From Closterium sp. NIES-65 (taxonomy: Eukaryota > Streptophyta > Zygnematophyceae > Desmidiales > Closteriaceae): a stretch of 64,000 bases of DNA. Position 1 is the stretch's first letter. Every line of letters begins with the position of its first letter. This document shows, one piece after another, positions 18,538 to 29,654 of the stretch. The notes under the pieces are model-generated. The model was not told where the DNA came from. It did not search any database and was given only the letters and a program-made list of their open reading frames with translations. A program made the translations under genes and the position numbers. Location: positions 2,075,501-2,139,500 of the forward strand of contig CANXME010002538.1 of NCBI GenBank assembly GCA_948144175.1, written 5' to 3'.

Positions 18538-18664
18538 TGTGAAGAAATGAGGAAATGAATGAACTAGCAAGCAGGGGGGTACAAGTAGGAAAACCTAAAA
18601 GTGTTGTACCCTATATTGTCCACCCCACTACAGCCTACACAGACTAGAGCATATGAGTTTGACG
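18538..18664 (-). repeat. M0 5' LTR (about 127 bp)
   Basis: Minus strand reads GTCAAACTCATATGCT to CTCATTTCTTCACA, very like the LTR at 63592. The expected first T is C here, so the tip is mutated or lost. Confidence 0.8.
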
Positions 18665-18908
18665 AAAACTTCTCCATCATGCCTATGTCGAAGCCTGTCG
18701 TTTGGTTTGCAGGGGTCTCAGTAGACTCCGCTGCTGGTCTTGTTGGTGTACCTCCTTCAGTTTGTAGGCCGGAGACTGGAGGTGGAGTAGGAGTAGTGTC
18801 AGGAGAGCCGTTAGAGGAGCTTCTATCCTCTTGCGTTGCCATGCCTTCTGAATTTGAAGGACTTGTAGGGAACTTGAATGTAGTTGAATTTGCCTTGACA
18901 GCTCTCAT
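18665..18908 (-). pseudogene. Family D gag N-terminus, truncated
   Basis: About 81 codons from ATG 18908, Ser/Thr/Pro-rich, containing TTFKFPTSPSNSEG and PPPVSGLQTEGGTPTRP. I do not recognise a domain; position right after LTR and PBS suggests gag. The ATG lies within the PBS itself (TGGTATGAGAGC), so the true start could be the next Met. It is cut at residue 81 by the M0 LTR. Confidence 0.5.
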
Positions 18909-18912
18909 ACCA

Positions 18913-19366
18913 TGTTGGGCTCAGAACAGCCCTTAGGATCTTTTCAAGGCTATTTGTGACTACAAGTGTTGTATTTGCGGAAGTGTTTTAGTAATAAGTG
19001 TTACTAGAACGCTTGCGCTAGTGTGTGAGGGCAAGTTAGTTTGATTAAAGCAAGAAGATACAAGGTTTTATAAGAGTACAAGGAATATGAAAAGATGCAG
19101 CTTAATAACCGTTTTACTGTTGCTGTTGCGGTTCGATACAGTGACGACTCGGGCAACTGCTTAATAACGAGTTAGTTGTTTGTCCTTGCTGTCGCGCTGT
19201 ACTTGTCAAGTCAAAGGTCGCTGACCTTTGACCTTCGCGTAACCTCCAGCAGTTACTTCTCTTGTCAACCTCCGATGGTTGACTCGCCGTTGTTCCTCTA
19301 TAGTTCGCCTCGTTTGTAGTTCGGTGTTACGACACATAAGAAAAGTTTAATTAATTGTTTCCAACA
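18913..19366 (-). repeat. Family D 5' LTR (454 bp)
   Basis: Bounded by TGTTGGGC and TCCAACA on the plus strand and adjoining the PBS. Its first part is similar to 29792-29986. Confidence 0.75.
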
Positions 19367-19533
19367 TTACCATGCGTCACATCAACCTCACAACACTCGG
19401 AAACCTTCAAGCTTCAACTGTCGTGCCCCAGGACAAAAGTTTTGACCCAGGGTTTGTTACACATTCGTGACGATAATGATATTGTTTTGCAGCCCACCAA
19501 ATCATCTTGCCTAAACCACAGTATAGTGGAAGC
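19367..19533 (+). other. Non-repeated sequence upstream of the host gene, left of M3
   Basis: About 165 bp of lower-GC sequence with no element signature. Before M3 inserted it was continuous with 27075-27368. It ends GAAGC, the M3 TSD. Confidence 0.6.
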
Positions 19534-19659
19534 TCTCAAAGTAGCTTAGCGGAATGATTGGATTAGGGTTGTGAAAGCATACAAGTAGGATCCCTAACAA
19601 AGTGTTGTACTCCCTAAGGAGCAACTCACTACAGCCTATCACAAATATAACATTTGACA
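19534..19659 (-). repeat. M3 3' LTR (126 bp)
   Basis: Minus strand TGTCAAATGTTATA to CTACTTTGAGA. Ends TG...GA rather than TG...CA, the same in both LTRs. Confidence 0.9.
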
Positions 19660-19865
19660 CACCCCCATAGGCTAAGTGAGGGGCATCAAAGCAAGCAAGG
19701 CGAGCACACGGTCACAAGACCAGTCAATGCAAGAAACAAGGCAAGCTCAGGGTGGATCTCAAGGACACCACACAAATTCCGAGCACATGCAAGTGGCCAC
19801 AAGGCCAGTTCAAGGGTTCACTAGATTATAAATAGGAAACACAACAAGCAGAGCAAGAAACAAGA
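19660..19865 (-). other. M3 end region: hairpins and polypurine tract
   Basis: Minus strand carries CCCCTCACTTAGCCTATGGGG next to the LTR, GGTC-TTGT-GACC, a GGTG...CACC block and TGGCC-TTG-TGGCCA, in the same order as in M2 and E4 though the families differ. Confidence 0.65.
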
Positions 19866-22800
19866 CTACAGCAACTTAGGGCCAACCTCAACAAGCCCCA
19901 ACTGCACACAGAACCTGTGGTGGTCACCAAGCGCTAAGGCCTTGGTGAAGACATCTGCAGTGTTGGCCTCTGAGGCCACAAAGTCCAGGCGGGCCTGGCC
20001 GCGTCGCTGCAGCTCTCGCAGGAGGAAGTACCTCACGTCAATGTGCTTCACTCTGCTCTCCAGTCGAGGCTCTTGACACAGGAGGATCATGGCCTTGTTG
20101 TCAGCGTACAAGGTCGGTGCAGAGCGAGGCCGCTCACCAAGGTCGGCGAGCAAGAAGGTCAACCAGCGAAGCTCCTGTGCCGCCATGGCACCAGCGTAGA
20201 TCTCAGCCTCTGCGCTGGAAGTAGCCACAGACGACGACCGTGTAGACCTCCACGACACAGCACAGCTCCCAGACTGAAGCAGTAATCCTGAGTCGAGCGC
20301 TGAGTCTCCACGTCGTCAGCGTAGGAAGAGTCGCAGTGACCAGTCAACACCACTGGCTGAGTCCCTCCAAGCACAAGCCCCACTCCTGCTGTAGTCGCCA
20401 GGTACTTCGCCACCCTCACAGCTGATGTCCAGTGGACAGGACGGTGTCTCCCAGTCGCAACAAAGCGCGAAAGGATGCTGAGGGGAAAGGCGAGGTCCGG
20501 CCGAGTACAGGTCATCAGGTACATGAGGCAGCCCACCAGCTCTGCGTAAGGACCACTGGACTCGAAGGGCTCGTCAGGAAAGGGGCCCGCGAGTCTGTGG
20601 TCAACAGCAAGAGGAGTGGGCTGTGCGGTGGAGAACTGGAAGTCGAACCGCCGAAGGACCTGCTGCACCATGTGTGACTGCGTCAGTGTGATGGTGCGAG
20701 CGGCTCTGTCCCTGGTGATCTGCAGGCCAAGGTAGCGCTGCAGTTCACCCAGGTCAGTGCACTTGTGTCTCTTCTGCAGTTCCGACTTCACCTGAGCCAG
20801 CGCTGCCCTGTCTGCTGTAGCAAAGACCAAGTCGTCGACGTAGACAAGTATAAAGAAAGGAGTAGAACCCTCCCGAACAAACAGTGAAGGGTCGGCAATC
20901 GACGGTCTGAAACCAAGGTCACGAAGCGTGGAGCGAAGAGTGTCGTGCCACTCTCGGGGCGACTGGCGGAGACCGTAGACTGGTCGGCGCAGGCTCCACT
21001 GAGTCCCAGGAGGGAAGGTGTCAGTGAAGCCAGGCGGACGACGCAGCCAGATCTCCTCGTGCAGTCGGCCCTGGAGGAACGCAGTGGAGAAGTCGAGGGA
21101 GTGCAGCTCGTAGTCTCGCTGCGCTGCTATGTGAAGTAACACCCGAAGAGTAGTCATCTTCGGGGTCGGAGCAAAGGTCTGGAAGAAGTCAACTCCCTCA
21201 CGCTGACTGAAGCCCCCAGCCACGTAGCGCGCCTTGAACACCGGAGGTGCTCCAGGCGGCCGCTTCACCTTGAAGAGCCACATGCCATCGACTACGTTCG
21301 CCCTAGGAGGGGGAACTGCGTCGACGTAAGTGCCTGTGGATCTCCAAGACGCCAACTCTGAGTCCATAGCCGCTTTCCACTGAGAGGCCCACTTCCCTGA
21401 CACAGCCTCGCGGTAAGTGCGAGGAGTCGGTATGTCCAGGGCGTCGGGGTCTCCCTCAGGGGAGAGCAGCATGGCACAGACAGAAGGAGAAGCGGCTGCC
21501 CAGTACTCGAGCTCAGACTCCCTGTCCTCTAGGACGTCACAGCCAAGGGCAAACTCACCCCCGACGGACAGAGGACGGTAGGGAGGAGCAGGGACCACAC
21601 GGGTAGCGTAGTCAAGGCGGCTAGCGGCAGCAAACTCAGCGACAGCGGCAGTGAGAGCGGAGGCAGACGACGGGGGGAAACGAGAGTCGGTGACAAGAGT
21701 GGCTAGGACACGGGAGGCAACAGGACGAACAGTGCGGTAGTAGTCAGTGATCGGAGTGGGGAGGGTGGGGAGAGAGGACAGAGGAGGAGACGGGAGAACG
21801 GACACAGGAGACGGAGAACGGCGACGAGACGAACACAGGAGGGCAGTGTGGAGGTCAGTAACAGGGGACGAGTGACGAGCACGCGGGGGACAACGGGTGA
21901 CCAAGTCACGACTGTCTAGGACTACAGGAGGAGGAGACTGTGGCGGAGAGAACGACCTGACTGCTGGACTGGCGTCCGGAGGAGGAAACGTAGGACCAAA
22001 CACAGGAGGAGAGGAGGAAAGGCCAAGGGCCCGCAGGCCACTCACAGGGGGGAACAACTGCCGCTCCAGAGGGAGCTGTGGCAGCGGCTGCGGCGGCGGC
22101 TGCTGCTGCAGCTGCTGCGGCGGCTGCTGCTGCTGCTGCTGCTGCTGCCGCTGCTGCTCCAGGAGGTCCAGTACCCGCAGCTCCTGCCGCTCCCTCTCCA
22201 ACCGCTCCTGCTCCTCACGCTCACGCCGGCGGGCAGCCTGGAGACGTGTGTCGTGGCGGTGGGGAGGCGGAGTGGACTCCGCAGACCCAGGGTCAGACTC
22301 CTCAGACTCAGCACCCCCAGAACCAGCACCTCCAGCTCCAGCACCCCCAGAGCTAGCGCCACCTGCGCCAGCACCTCCAGCTCCAGCACCCCGCGACCGA
22401 GTACCCCCAGACCGAGGACCGCCAGCGGCTGCACCTCCAGCTCCAACACCAACCGAGTCCACAGTAACCTGTCGCGGAAGTGCCGAAGGCTGCTGAGGGG
22501 ACTGTGAGGAGGACTGTGGGGAGGGAGACGCTACCTGACGCGCGACCGAGGGTAGAGGGGTAACGTGGGACACACCAGACGGGGCAGGACCAGGGGGGGG
22601 CGGGGGTACCGGAGGGGCGGGAGCAGGAGGAGGAGAGGGTGCGAGGAAAAGAGGGGGAGGGGGTACCGGGAGACCTCGACAGGGGTACCGGGTGTAGTAG
22701 GACACGGACTCGTCAAACCGGACGTCACGGGAGTCTAGGAACTGGTGGAGGGGAGGGTGGTAAACGGTCCAGTCAGCAGAGCCGACCAGGAACCCAAGGA

Positions 22801-24655
22801 AGACACAGTCGATGGCGCGTGCCGAGAGCTTGTCCGCAGAGGTGTCGCGGACTTGCGCAAGGCAGCCCCAGACTCGAAAGGCCGACCCAACACCAGGGGA
22901 ACCAGTCCAAAGACTGGTCGGTGAAGCCTCGGGCCGCGAGACACGCGGCTGGAGGTTCAGCTGGTGTGCGGCGTAGCGAACCGCGTAGGGCCACAAAAAA
23001 TGGGGCGCACGGGCGTGAATCATGGACGTGCGAGCAATGTCCATGACCATGCCAATGCGGCGCTCAGCAACCCCATTTTGCTGTGGGGACTCTGGCAGCG
23101 TCCAGGACTGGGTGATGCCCTGTTCGCCGCAGAATCAGGCAAGAATGCCGGAGCGAAACTCGCCCCCTCGGTCGGAGTGGAGACAACTGACTCGACGACC
23201 ACGAGTGCCCTCAGTGGCCAAAAGCCACCTGATCAGCGTAGCAGTCACCTCGGACTTCTTCGCAAGAGGGAACACTGTGGTGTACCTGGAGAAGTCGTCG
23301 ACGACCACCAGAAAGTAGCGCTCCCTCCCGGACCCCTGTGTCGGGGCAGGGCCCCAGACGTCCAGGTGGAGAGTCTCGAAGGGAGCGGTGGCCGGACGAA
23401 GGGAGGAGGAGTGGGGAGTGGCGCGTAAGCGACCGGCGACGCACGGAGAGCAAGGAGGGGCAGGCGAGAGAGGGAGCGACGGGAAGGTGCGTGGGAGACC
23501 TGAGACAAGTCCCTGACTGAGCATGCCACGTAGGCGAGGGAGCGACGGGTAGCCAAGGCGGTGGTGCCACAGGACGGTGCGGTGGGTGAGAGAGCGACAG
23601 GAGCACGACGCAGCGACGGGGCTGGACACAGCGACCGGACCGGACACTACTACCTGGCTAGACACAGCAACTGGACTGGGGACCTGGGCCGGAGGGGACG
23701 CAACGACCTGAGGGGAGGACGCGACCGGGGAGCGCTCGGTGTGGAGGACGTAGAGACCGGAGCGGGGCTCCCGGGTGAACGTGGCCAGAACAGCACCTGT
23801 GGTAGCGTCTGTACAGACTGCAGTCCGCCCACCCCCCACGAAGGTAACCGTGATCCCCCTGTCCTGGAGGTATCCAACACCCACCAAGTTCCGAGTGAAC
23901 GAGGGGATGTGGAGGCCGCGTAGGACACCAGAGGGGACCACAGGGCAGGGGAGGGTGGTGGAGCTGCGTGCAACGGCTGGTCCTGAGGTAGGATCAGCCA
24001 GAGCCACCGACACAGGTGTGAGGAGTGGGGTAAGGGTCGTGTGGTCGCGGAAGAAGCACTGAGACGCGCCCGAGTCCACCGTGAACGACAGAGAGGCCTC
24101 AGCCGGAGGATCACCTGACTCAGTCGCTACACAAGCACCTAGAGCAGCAACACAAGCACCTAAGCTAGACAGGCACAAGGCTACACTAGCAGGAGGCAAG
24201 CAGGCTAACCTACGAACACGCGAGCAAACAGATCCATCAGCACTAAAGTCAGCATCAACAAACAAAGCATGCTGACGCGCATCGTCCATGGACAGATCAA
24301 ATACATCAATCTTACGGGCTAACAGACGAGACCAGCGAGGCGTGACCGCCTGAGGGCCCCAGCGAGCCCGGTAGAGGTCGTCGAGGCGGCGGAAGCACCG
24401 CGCGGCAGAGTGGTCGTCGCGACCACAGAGGCAGGGGCTGCCCGGCCCGGTGAGGCACCAATGGGTGCAGGGGCCCCCGTCACGGCGAGGGGGACGAGGG
24501 GCCCAGCTGGAAGTGCTGCTGCTGCGGCCGGTGCTCCCTGGGCCTCCCTGACCCCACTGTGGCGGGGGACCCCAGTGCTGCTGCGGACCCCACTGCAGCG
24601 GAGGGCCCCACTGCTGGAACTGCTGCTGTGCCTGCTGCTGCTGCTGTCCCGGCTG
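19866..24655 (-). pseudogene. M3 pol: protease, integrase, RT, RNase H
   Basis: Minus strand, one frame from 24655 to about 20270. Order: unusual zinc motif CTHWCLTGPGSPCLCG...H...CF (about 24393-24470), protease VDSGASQCFF (near 24080), HHRLGYPS, CSPCVAGR, LHLDVWGP, LHSDRGGEF, SPQQNGVAERRIG, a Gln-rich linker ((CTG)n on the plus strand, 22090-22160), RT with intact YVDD (about 20832-20843) and RPDLAFPLS. Stop TGA at 23135-23137 interrupts integrase. A frameshift near 20260 separates the last RNase H part (SWRSTRSSS, EAEIYAGAM, YADNKAM), which ends at 19866. Confidence 0.88.
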
Positions 24656-25730
24656 CTACTGCTGCACCTGCTGTGGTTGCTGCTGCTGTGGCTGCTGCTG
24701 CTGTCCACCCCCACCGGTCGGACCACCACCAGTAGGCGGGCCTGTCTGTCCTGCACCTCCTCCAGGGCCCCCTCCTCCCGGTGCACCACCACTGCCGCCG
24801 CCGCCGCTGCCGCCGCCGCCCCCCCCACCACCGCCACCTCCACCGCCGCCTCCACCGCCTCCACCTCCCCCCCTACCGCCCCTCTTGCCGCTCTTGCCCC
24901 GTTTCTGCCAGTCTGCGGCAGAAACGGCAGCAGTGTCCTCAGAAACCGACACAGTAGCAGAAGGACGGGTAGCAGTGAACGTGGGAAGCTGGGGGGCGGC
25001 ACACCCCGCAAAGAGACGAGGAGCCACCGCGTTAGTGGCGGAGGCAACGGTGAGGAGGCTGCTCTCGATCTTCCCGAGAGCGGTCTCAAGGAGATCGATG
25101 GTGAGCTCAGTGGGGTGCTGCTGCAGGAGCGCGTCGCGGGCAGTGGCAAGGCGGTCAGGGAGGCGGGTGACTAACCAGTGCACAGTGAGCCACAAGGGGG
25201 GGGGGAGCCGCTAGAAGCTGCTCGTCGGTACAGGCCGCACGGAAACTAGCGTCAAGCGAGCGGAGGTGGGTCACAAGGTCAGACACAGTCGCAAACGAGC
25301 CTAGGTCGGGGAACACAAACGGCATCATGATGCGACTGAGGGAGGCAGAGGAGGGGGTGGAGTAGCGGGCAACAATAGCATCCCAAACCCCCTTGGCTGT
25401 CTCCACCTGGTCAAAGTGGGCGGCCTCAGTCGGCGGGAGAAGCTCCGTCAGTGTGAGGGCGGCGGCAGCGTCACGCGAGAGCCACACGTCCCTGGCCAGG
25501 ACCCGACGCTCGTACTCCGCCCGGGCCGTAGGGGTCGGCTCCGAGGTGGTCGGCAGGGCGGCGGGGGACGGGGGCTCCTGGAGGGCACCAGACGCGTGAG
25601 CCCACAGAGTGGCGTTGTCCTGTCGCTGACTGGTGAGGAAGCGCGTGGTCTGACGCCGCCAGGTACCGAACTCGATCGGGCGTCCCTCCGCGTCGAAACG
25701 GAGGCGACGGGACTCCATAGCGGACGTCAT
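24656..25730 (-). pseudogene. M3 gag, frameshifted
   Basis: Starts at ATG 25730 and carries the copia gag fold (LRFDAEGRPIEFGTW, WLSRDAAAALTLTELLP, IVARYSTPSSASLSRIMMPF). At 25196-25205 a run of ten G (C on the coding strand) shifts the frame between APPP and LWLTVHWLVTRLPDRL. The second part continues to a glycine tract (24775-24880), a Gln-rich part, and TAG 24656-24658 where CAG is expected from the surrounding glutamines. Confidence 0.85.
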
Positions 25731-26143
25731 GCTAAAGGCGGCTGGAGCACGGCAGAGTCGGAGCTAGGAACGAGGAGGATGCTAGAGGCGGAGCTAGGAA
25801 CGTGGAAGACTGGCACTGAGGGCGAGAGGCGCCAGTTGGAGAGCTAGGGAGAGAAACGGCTGCGAACACTAGGAGCGAAGGAGGCACTAGTGCGGACGCT
25901 ACTCTAACCTACGCTACCGGCGGGAGAGAGAGCGGCTACCAGCCGCTGAATGGTAGTCCGATGGCAGTAGGGCTGTGAAGGGCCCCGCGCACAAGGTAGT
26001 GGTGGGGCTAGGGTTTGCAACGAACGGTGTGGGCGGTTTAGGGCGGTTGAGTGCGGTATATGGCGGTTTGCGGCGGTTTAGGGCGGTTTAGGGCGGTTTA
26101 GGGCGGTTGAGTGCGGTTGAAGGGCGGTATAGGGCGGTTTAGG
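25731..26143 (-). other. M3 leader, gag-proximal part
   Basis: Non-coding. Contains GAGCTAGGAACG-type short repeats (25745-25860) and a block of GGGCGGTTTA-type 10-bp repeats (26034-26150). Confidence 0.55.
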
Positions 26144-26690
26144 CGAGGGCGGGCGCCTAAGGCCCGAAGTGGCGGGCGCCTAAGGCGCTGGCTGGCAGGC
26201 GCCTAAGGCGCTGGCTGGCGGGCGCCTAAGGCGCTGGCTGGCGGGCGCCGAAGGCGCTGGGTGACGGGCGCCTAAGGCGCGACGTGGCGGGCGCCTAAGG
26301 CGCGACGTGGCGGGCGCCTAAGGCGCGACGTGGCGGGCGCCTAAGGCGCAACGTGGCGGGCGCCTAAGGCGCGACGGGACGGGCGCCTGAGGTGCAACGT
26401 GGCGGGCGCCTAAGGCGCGACGGGGCGGGCGCCTAAGGCGCGACGTGGCGGGCGCCTAAGGCGCGACGTGGCGGGCGCCTAAGGCGCGACGTGGCGGGCG
26501 CCTAAGGCGCGACGTGGCGGGCGCCTAAGGCGCGACGTGGCGGGCGCCTAAGGCGCGACGTGGCGGGCGCCTAAGGCGCGACGTGGCGGGCGCCTACGGC
26601 GTGACGTGGCGGGCGCCTGAGGTGCAACGTGGCGGGCGCCTGAGGGGCGGGGTGGTGGGCGCCTAGGACGCGAACGGGCAGGCGCCTAGG
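26144..26690 (-). repeat. M3 leader tandem array, 23-bp unit
   Basis: About 23 copies of a 23-bp unit built on GGGCGCCTAAGGCGC, each with the GGCGCC palindrome. Copies are very similar in the middle and more diverged at the ends. Confidence 0.85.
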
Positions 26691-26925
26691 GCGCGGTCGC
26701 GAGAGCGCCTAAGGTGCGAGCTGGAGGGCGCTTAGGGGCGCGGGCTGGAGGGCGCTTAAGGGCGCGGGCTGGAGGGCGCTTAGGGGCGCGGGCTGGAGGG
26801 CGCTTAGGGGCGCGGGCTGGAGGGCGCTTAGGGGCGCGGGCTGGAGGGCGCTTAGGGGGCGCGGGCTGGAGGGCGCTTAGGGGCGCGGGCGAGAGGGCGC
26901 TTAGGGGCGCGGAGGTCCTAGAAGG
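26691..26925 (-). repeat. M3 leader second tandem array, 24-25-bp unit
   Basis: About nine copies of a unit containing GCGGGCTGGAGGGCGCTTAG. Non-coding; long frames here are repeat by-products. Confidence 0.8.
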
Positions 26926-26929
26926 TAAC

Positions 26930-26943
26930 CTAGCGTGATACCA
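26930..26943 (-). other. M3 primer binding site
   Basis: Minus strand TGGTATCACGCTAG directly after the 5' LTR. Confidence 0.75.
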
Positions 26944-27069
26944 TCTCAAAGTAGCTTAGCGGAATGATTGGATTAGGGTTGTGAAAGCATACAAGTAGGA
27001 TACCTAACAAAGTGTTGTACTCCCTAAGGAGCAACTCACTACAGCCTATCACAAATATAACATTTGACA
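26944..27069 (-). repeat. M3 5' LTR (126 bp)
   Basis: Differs from 19534-19659 at a single base (A versus C in AAGTAGGAT(A/C)CC). Adjoins the PBS. Confidence 0.9.
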
Positions 27070-27074
27070 GAAGC

Positions 27075-27368
27075 GTGGAGCAACTTAAGAAAGTGGTTTT
27101 TGTCTGAATAAAATGGGACAAAGCTAGTACAAGTTTATTATACAAATGACGCAGGATTTTGTTGGGGACTTAGGAAGTGGTGGAGTGTGGCCGAAACAAA
27201 ATGGGTTGTAGTTGTACCTAGTTTGAAGTATATCCGTTATAGTGGTGGCATGTGCATCAGGTACTTGTTTGTACGTCCCGCCAGCAGCGAGTCCATCACT
27301 CGCGAAGCTTCTGCCATCACTGCCTCGTCGTCCTTTTCTCTGATCGTTCGTCGTCGCACCTCGCCGCC
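27075..27368 (+). promoter_or_regulatory. Upstream region and 5' UTR of the host gene
   Basis: Lower-GC sequence turning into C-rich sequence before the ATG. No clear TATA box is identified. The M3 5' LTR now adjoins it, in the opposite direction to the gene. Confidence 0.45.
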
Positions 27369-29616
27369 ATGGCTAACGAATATGGGCCTCTGTCCATTAT
27401 CATCTCTGCCACGTCAGCCGTCGCATCCGCCACGTCACCTCTCCGCCAGTTCATCTGGTCGGCTGTGCGCCTTCAGCTTTTCCTCGCCTCCACCTGCCTT
27501 TCCGCCATCTGCGCGCTTCCACTGCTACCCTTCCGCCTGCTCTCCGCCGCCCTTCGCGAGAACAAGGTGCGCGCAGGGGGGCGTGCCGGATGGCAAAGGC
27601 AGGTCGGATTTCGCAGCAAGAACGCGCGCAGTAAGGCGGCGGGGAGCTTGCGGGTTCCCTTTTCCCCAGATCCGTCCTCACCACACTCGACCTTGCCTCT
27701 CGCTTCTCCTCGTCGCACTCCACGTGCAGCCAGCCCGGTGTGCCGCCCGCCGCATGGGCACATGAGCGGTCGTTACAACCCGTTCGCCCCCTCGCCTCGC
27801 CGTGCAGATCTCCCCGTCCCCGCGCCTTCCCTTCACCTCATCCCCTCCGCTGACCCCCATCCCTCTTCGCCTCTTCTCCATCCGCCCTCCTCGCCAAGAC
27901 GCGTCGCACGAGTCTTGCTACCGCCTTCGCCTTCGCCTTCGCCTCCAACTTTTCTCTCCCGGCCTCCCTGCCCCCCGTTCTCCCCCCGCCCCCCTTCTCC
28001 TCGTGCCCTCCCCCTCCCCCCCAGATGCGCGCAAGCCTAGCGGAGGCGCAGCAGCAGGGCGGGTACTGGCGCGAGGCGGCGGCGGCGCTGCAGCAGCGCG
28101 CGAAGCGGGAGGAGGCGGCGAGGGAGGCGAGCGAGGCGGCGGCGCGCGAGGCGGCGACGCGGCTGAGGAAGGCGCTATCGCAGCGCGCGCAGCTTAAGGA
28201 GTGCCTCCAGCGCGCCGTGCGCGAGGTGCGCGGAAAGGAGGGGGGAATGTGGGTGGAGAGATGGAAGCGGGGAGGTGGGGGTGGTGGGGGTTTGGGGAAG
28301 GTGTTGGCGCCGGGGCTAGGGTGAGTAGTGGTGTTGTGCAGCGCGCAGGGGTGGGAGGGTGGAAGTCGGAGTGAGTGGGGAGATATGGGCGAGAGAGAGA
28401 GTCGACATGCCATGTGGGGGACTGCCTCTCCACACTCTCCCCTCCTTCACTCGCCCCCCGCCTCATCCGTCTTCTCCATCTCTTCTACTCCTTTGTTTAT
28501 TCGCCCCTCTCGCCCTCCCTATGCCCAATTGCTCCCTTCCCTTTGTGTTTTTTCTTCATGCAACACCATCCCGTCGTGCCGTCCTAATTGCACCCCAACA
28601 CCACCTTCCGCGGGGCACATCAGCTGGGCGAGGAGGCGGCGGCGCGGCAGGAGGCAGAGAGGGCGCTGGCGAGGGAGCGCCACCGCGGTGCGCGCCTGCA
28701 TGCCGACCTGCACGCCTCGAAATCGCGCTGCTCTCAGCTCCAGGCTGACCTGGCGGCTGCCAGCCTGGCACTCGGGCGGCTGAGGGAAGAGCTGGCGGCG
28801 GCGACTCAGCGGCTGACGGCGTGCCAGGTGGCAGCGGAGGAGGCAGCAGCAATGGAGGAGAGGCGAGGGGGGTTGAGTGGGGGGGAGGCGGTGTGGGGTG
28901 GCGGGGGGGGCGATGAGCAGGATGCGAGCAGGGGCAGGGAGGGGAGAGGGCAGAGGGGAAGGCGTGGGCGTGGGGGTCAAGTGGGGGGGACGACGAGGGT
29001 GTTTCAGGGGCGGGGAGAGGTGTGGCAGGGTGAGGAGGAGGGTGAGGGGAGTGAGGGAACTACGTCTGCATGCACCACCACCTCCTCCGGTTCACACGCC
29101 CCCACTGCCACGCCACCCCCCTCACATCGCTCCTCCTCGCCTGCTCTCCCCCCATCACAACACCCCCAGCCCCACACGCTGGCCCTCGCCAAGGAGCCCC
29201 TGTTGTGGCGGGCAGCCCTCAAGTCCACTGCGGCTGCACTGCTGCTCGCCACGCTGCTGGCGCTGCTCGCCTGCATGCAGCCGCATTGCTGCCCGCCCGC
29301 CCTCCTCACGCTGCTCGCCCTCACTGCCCTCGCTGCGCTGCTCTCCGCACTCGCCCTCGCCCTCGCCATGCCCTCCCGCCGCCCCTCTGCCTCGCCCGCT
29401 CTCTCCCCCGCCTCCTACCGCGCTCGCATGGTGGCAGAAGCAGCGGTGGCAGCGGTGCCGCTCCTCTGCGCCTGCTGGTTCGCCCTCGGCCTCCTCCTGC
29501 ACTCCATGCCCCCCTGGCCTGCCGTCTCAAAGGCACTCTACTCGCATGCCCCCGCCTCGCTGGAACGTGCAGTCTCAAGTTTCTGGTTTTCTCCCTGCAG
29601 TGCTGCTCGCCCATAA
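27369..29616 (+). CDS. Host gene: coiled-coil protein with N- and C-terminal membrane segments, three exons
   Basis: Proposed exons 27369-27566, 28025-28225 and 28624-29616, all joined in phase 0. Introns start GTGCGC and end CCCAG or CATCAG; model by eye. Exon 1 (MANEYGPLSIIISATSAVAS) has a hydrophobic stretch (LQLFLASTCLSAICALPLLP). Exon 2 and early exon 3 are Ala/Glu/Arg/Gln-rich with a strong coiled-coil look (LAEAQQQGGYWREAAAALQQ). The C-terminal part has about three hydrophobic segments (near 29213-29280, 29301-29370, 29432-29508). Total about 463 residues if exon 3 is unspliced; a further intron ending near 29171, after a pyrimidine-rich tract, is possible. I do not recognise the family. 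It is the only non-transposon gene I can support here. Confidence 0.65.
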
Positions 29617-29648
29617 GATGAGATTCAAGGCATTGGTTGGGCAGAGGC

Positions 29649-29654
29649 AATAAA
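29649..29654 (+). terminator. Poly(A) signal of the host gene
   Basis: AATAAA 33 bp after the proposed stop codon. Confidence 0.55.

Larger units (their letters stand above)
15544..18664 (-). mobile_element. Copia-M0, 5' half
   Basis: Minus strand from the right: LTR, PBS, leader, gag, protease, GAG-pre-integrase and the start of integrase, ending where M1 is inserted. Only about 30 bp of the integrase continuation remain at 5125-5156. The LTR is close to the E8 LTR. M0 itself interrupts the gag of family D at 18665. Confidence 0.85.
18665..19366 (-). mobile_element. Family D LTR retrotransposon, 5' end
   Basis: A 454-bp LTR, a PBS (TGGTATGAGAGC, plus-strand 18901-18912) and the first codons of gag on the minus strand, cut off by the M0 LTR at 18664. 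The family has a longer LTR than the other copia elements here. Superfamily is not proven because pol is absent. Confidence 0.7.
19534..27069 (-). mobile_element. Copia-M3, full-length Ty1/copia element of a second family
   Basis: 7.5-kb minus-strand element with 126-bp LTRs differing at one position and a perfect GAAGC TSD (19529-19533, 27070-27074). Gag and pol are diverged from M2/E4 (gag starts MTSAMESRRLRFDAEGRP). The coding part carries one frameshift in gag, stops at 24656 and 23135, and a frameshift in RNase H. It lies about 300 bp upstream of the host gene start. Confidence 0.93.

Noticed and set aside
24669-24720. Trinucleotide CTG/CAG repeat as a separate microsatellite locus (also 22090-22160)
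   Set aside because: They encode glutamine runs in M3 gag and linker, and are part of the element.
26034-26150. Telomere-like TTTAGGG motifs
   Set aside because: The unit is a 10-mer (GGGCGGTTTA), not the 7-mer plant telomere repeat, and it lies inside the M3 leader.
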